DNA of 8,145 nt from Phycisphaerales bacterium. GTDB taxonomy: Bacteria > Planctomycetota > Phycisphaerae > Phycisphaerales > SM1A02. This document shows positions 5,487 to 8,145 of this stretch, piece by piece (the stretch's first letter is position 1; each line of letters opens with the position of its first letter). A program made the position numbers and the translations under genes. The notes under the pieces were generated by a model. The model was given only the letters and a program-made list of their open reading frames with translations. It was not told the DNA's origin and ran no database searches. The stretch lies in contig SKZB01000154.1 in the NCBI GenBank assembly GCA_007127615.1, forward strand, positions 1 through 8,145, written 5' to 3'.

Positions 5487-6551
5487 TTACGATGATACCG
5501 TCTCGCTGCGGGGCGAAGCGGTCAACGTCCAGTCATCGAACGCGCGGGCTCGATATCGGCCCGCCGCCAGACCGGCGATCATCGCCGCATTGTCCAGGCA
5601 GAAGGCCACGCGCGGCAAGCGCAGATCCAGGCCGCGCTGCGCTGCCATCTGTTCCAGTTCACCGCGCAACCGGCTGTTGGCGGTCACGCCGCCTCCGGTC
5701 AGCAGCGTCCTGACCGGGTGCCGTTTGAACGCGCGACGAAGCTTGCGCACGATCGCCTGCACGGCGGCACGCTGAAATGAAGCGGCGAAATCGGCTCTTT
5801 CCAGATCGCTCAAGCTCGAAGCATCGCGCGGCATCCGGGCGCTTGAACCGCGCCCCGTCGGCTGGCCGCAGACCGCGTAGAGCAACGCCGTCTTCAATCC
5901 GCTGAAGGAAAAATCCAGACTGTTCTTCTCCAGCATCGAAACCGGAAACTCGTGCGCTTCGTCGTTGCCCAGTTGGGCAAGCTTGTCCAGACGCGGTCCG
6001 CCGGGATAGCCGAGTTGGAGGATCGTCGCCGCCTTGTCGTACGCTTCGCCGACGGCATCGTCGATCGTACGGCCGAGGACGCGAATGCGGTCGAAATCCT
6101 TCATCAGAAAGAGACTCGTGTGACCGCCGGAAACGACGAGCCCCAGCGCGGGAAACGTGGCCGGATCGTCTTCCAGCACGCCCGCGTAGAGGTGGGCGTG
6201 AATGTGATCCACCCCGATGAGGGGCTTCTCCAGTGACCAGGCCAGCGCCTTGGCAGCGCTCACCCCGACCAGCAGAGAGCCGATCAATCCCGGCCGGTGG
6301 CCGACCGCAATCGCATCGATTTCCTCGTAGCAAAGGCCCGCCTCGCGCACCGCTTCGCGGATCGTCGGCAGGATCCGCTCGATGTGAGCGCGGCTCGCAA
6401 TCTCCGGCACGACCCCCGCGTAGGGTTCATGCAGTTCGTGTTGCGTCGCAATGACGTTACTGAGCACTTCGCGGCCGTCGCGCACCACCGCGGCCGCCGT
6501 TTCGTCGCAGCTTGACTCGATCCCGAGAATGAGCGGCTCACGCTGGGTCAT
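5487..6551 (-). CDS. tsaD: tRNA N6-adenosine threonylcarbamoyltransferase TsaD
   Basis: A 354-residue cytoplasmic protein of the Kae1/TsaD (formerly Gcp) family. With TsaB and TsaE it transfers the threonylcarbamoyl group made by TsaC onto A37 of tRNAs reading ANN codons (t6A). Visible family motifs are GIESSCDETA (10-19), the metal-binding histidines H116 and H120 in DHIHAHLYA, VSGGHTSL, DDAVGEAYDKAA, FSFSGLKTAL, LLTGGGVTANSRLR and the C-terminal metal/nucleotide Asp (D320 in FCLDNAAMIA). Length is slightly above the usual 335-345; the extra residues fall in a Ser/Arg-rich linker (GQPTGRGSSARMPRDASS). The usual GPGL loop reads GHRPGL here. The start codon overlaps the stop of the upstream protease gene (ATGA, 6551-6548), which implies translational coupling. 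Partner genes tsaB, tsaC and tsaE are not in the window. Confidence 0.97.
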   Translation of the reverse strand: MTQREPLILGIESSCDETAAAVVRDGREVLSNVIATQHELHEPYAGVVPEIASRAHIERILPTIREAVREAGLCYEEIDAIAVGHRPGLIGSLLVGVSAAKALAWSLEKPLIGVDHIHAHLYAGVLEDDPATFPALGLVVSGGHTSLFLMKDFDRIRVLGRTIDDAVGEAYDKAATILQLGYPGGPRLDKLAQLGNDEAHEFPVSMLEKNSLDFSFSGLKTALLYAVCGQPTGRGSSARMPRDASSLSDLERADFAASFQRAAVQAIVRKLRRAFKRHPVRTLLTGGGVTANSRLRGELEQMAAQRGLDLRLPRVAFCLDNAAMIAGLAAGRYRARAFDDWTLTASPRSETVSS

Positions 6552-8145
6552 CCCTCGGTTCGACGTTCGGCCTGAAGGGCGCGGAGCGCCGCTTCCACAT
6601 CTCCGCCGCGAATGTCGTACTCGCCGATGAGGTTCCCGTCCGCATCGCGCAAGGTCAGACGGCCGCCCGCGACCTCGGTATCTTCCGGCACCAGACGCTC
6701 ACGCCCCGCCCGATCCGCGAGCCCCTGCATTTCACGAATACGTTCCTCCACCAGCTCAATCCGTTCCATCAGCCGGCCCCGCTCGGACAGCGCGCGGCTC
6801 AGCTCCTGGTCAAAGGCGAGCTGGGTCGGGTCGGTCTCGTCTTCCACCGGCCACGCATCGCCGGCCGCCCGGGCGCGGAGCGCTTCGACCGCCCGCGCCA
6901 GTTGTACATCCTTCAGGTCATGCTCGATCCACTGCACATCCGCGCAGCCGGGATCGTCTCCGCCGGTCTCCCGGATGACCTCGTATTCCCGGCGGCTCCG
7001 CAGCATTTCCATGTAGTCGCGGTCGGAGACCGGCACCACGAAACCGGGGTCCGGGTCGACCCCCCACACCGCGCTGTCCGGCCGGCGATTGAGATTGCGC
7101 CCGCTCGGGAGGTGATAGTGCGCGACCGTGAACTTGAGCGTGCCGTGGTTGAACGGCAGTTCGCGCAATTCCTGGACGGACGCTTTCCCGAAGGTCCGCG
7201 TTCCGAGAACCTTCGCGCGGCCGTTCTCCTGAAGCGCACCGGCAATAATCTCGCTCGCCGAAGCCGATGCGCCGTTCACCAGGACGACCATCGGAAAGTC
7301 CGGCAAGGTTCCGTTTCGGCCCGCTTCGTGCGTGCGTCCCTTGCCCTGCCGATCACGGACGGAGGCGATCGTGCCATCGTTCAGGAAGAGGTTGGCCACA
7401 CCGACCGCCGCATCCAACGCTCCACCGGGATTGTCGCGGACATCCAGCACCAGCCCACCGATCTCGTTCACGCCGATCTCGCCGAGCGTCGCACCGATAT
7501 CCTCGGCGGTGGAACCGGTGAACTGCGTGATTCGCAGATAGACCAGGTTGTGTTCATCATCGACGCAGTAGTTCCACGCCTCCCCGTGACGGCGGAGCCC
7601 GCGAATGGTCCGGGTGACGATTTGCCGTCGGGTGACGACTTTCTCCCTCTCCGTGCCGTCGGTCTGCCGGATCTTGAGCGTCACCTGCGTGTTCGGCTCA
7701 CCCAGCAGCCGTTGGATCGCATCATCGATCGACTTGCCGTACGTGGACTCGCCTTCGATCTCGAGAACGACATCCCCGGCCATGATCCCCGCTTCCAGCG
7801 CGGGTGAGCCATCCATCGGCGAGATGATCGTCAGGTAGCCGTCAACGATGTTGACTTCGGCACCGATCCCGACGTATGTGCCGCGCAGCTCCCGGTCAAG
7901 ATCCGCGCGACGGGACGGCGGAATGAACGTGGTGTACGGGTCATCGAGCGAGTTGATCATGCCCTCGATGACCGCCTGCAGCATCTTCTCTTCGTCCGGC
8001 TCCGTAACGTACCGCTTCAACAGAATGTCCCGAACATCGATCACCGGGCTGAACCATTCGTAGACCGAACTGCGATCGGCGATGGCGAACGGCAGTTGGA
8101 CGAGCATGGCACCGGCCAGGACGGCGAGCAGGATCGGCGCGACGG
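6548..8145 (-). CDS. S41 family carboxy-terminal processing protease with PDZ domain, 5' end missing
   Basis: The frame stays open to the right edge, so the start lies outside the window. The first visible residues (VAPILLAVLAGAMLVQLPFAIA) are a hydrophobic signal or membrane anchor, so the Met at 8107 is probably internal. Numbering from that Met, a helical region (about 15-75) is followed by a PDZ domain (about 76-155, RGTYVGIGAEV...) that binds C-termini of substrates, then the S41 core. The catalytic Ser283 (middle serine of GASASASE), Lys308 (TFGKASVQ) and Gln312 match the Ser/Lys/Gln spacing (25 and 29 residues) of E. coli Prc. It should cut exported proteins at non-polar C-termini. After the catalytic core there is a long extra tail: a charged helix, probably coiled coil, at about 432-466, and a small strand-rich end (RLTLRDADGNLIGEYDIRG). 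The gene overlaps tsaD by 4 bases. Confidence 0.95.
   Translation of the reverse strand, partial: VAPILLAVLAGAMLVQLPFAIADRSSVYEWFSPVIDVRDILLKRYVTEPDEEKMLQAVIEGMINSLDDPYTTFIPPSRRADLDRELRGTYVGIGAEVNIVDGYLTIISPMDGSPALEAGIMAGDVVLEIEGESTYGKSIDDAIQRLLGEPNTQVTLKIRQTDGTEREKVVTRRQIVTRTIRGLRRHGEAWNYCVDDEHNLVYLRITQFTGSTAEDIGATLGEIGVNEIGGLVLDVRDNPGGALDAAVGVANLFLNDGTIASVRDRQGKGRTHEAGRNGTLPDFPMVVLVNGASASASEIIAGALQENGRAKVLGTRTFGKASVQELRELPFNHGTLKFTVAHYHLPSGRNLNRRPDSAVWGVDPDPGFVVPVSDRDYMEMLRSRREYEVIRETGGDDPGCADVQWIEHDLKDVQLARAVEALRARAAGDAWPVEDETDPTQLAFDQELSRALSERGRLMERIELVEERIREMQGLADRAGRERLVPEDTEVAGGRLTLRDADGNLIGEYDIRGGDVEAALRALQAERRTEG

Noticed and set aside
6902..7807. Long plus-strand open frame (301 codons)
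   Set aside because: It is antisense to the S41 protease core, which has unmistakable catalytic motifs; long antisense frames are expected at this GC content.

Overview
This is a GC-rich, densely coded bacterial chromosomal window with eight protein genes and no RNA genes, mobile elements, integrase/transposase genes or CRISPR arrays that I can see. The combination of a small GGQ release-factor-like protein with a long C-terminal extension, a lineage-flavoured TsaD, an AGCS symporter with an acidic insertion and several uncharacterised lipoproteins best fits the Planctomycetota. That is inference from protein style, with no rRNA or marker search behind it.

Left half (1-4527): five genes alternate strand one by one. 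A sodium:alanine/glycine symporter (AGCS) C-terminus (+, cut by the left edge) ends at a textbook hairpin terminator. It converges on a small lipoprotein with an HDHR motif (-). That gene diverges from a gene for a protein with a PD-(D/E)xK nuclease-like fold (+), which converges on a larger conserved lipoprotein of unknown function (-). The larger lipoprotein diverges from a secreted class C beta-lactamase-type serine hydrolase (+). The alternation means these are probably five separate transcription units with short shared spacers, not one pathway.

Spacer 4528-4820: a pyrimidine-rich, internally repetitive non-coding stretch with nested tandem duplications, a 20-bp direct repeat and a 10-bp inverted repeat. 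It is the least ordinary DNA in the window.

Right half (4821-8145): three minus-strand genes, read from right to left. They are an S41 carboxy-terminal processing protease (5' end cut by the right edge), tsaD (tRNA t6A37 synthesis) overlapping it by 4 bases (ATGA), and, 72 bases later, a stand-alone GGQ-domain release-factor-like protein. The first two are almost certainly co-transcribed and the third may be. Two of the three act on tRNA or peptidyl-tRNA and the first on exported proteins, so a loose translation/protein quality-control theme is possible but not shown.

I did not find a convincing new multi-gene system. The best leads are the unannotated nuclease-fold protein, the GGQ protein with its unusual basic N-terminus and helical C-terminus, the conserved large lipoprotein, and the repeat-rich spacer.
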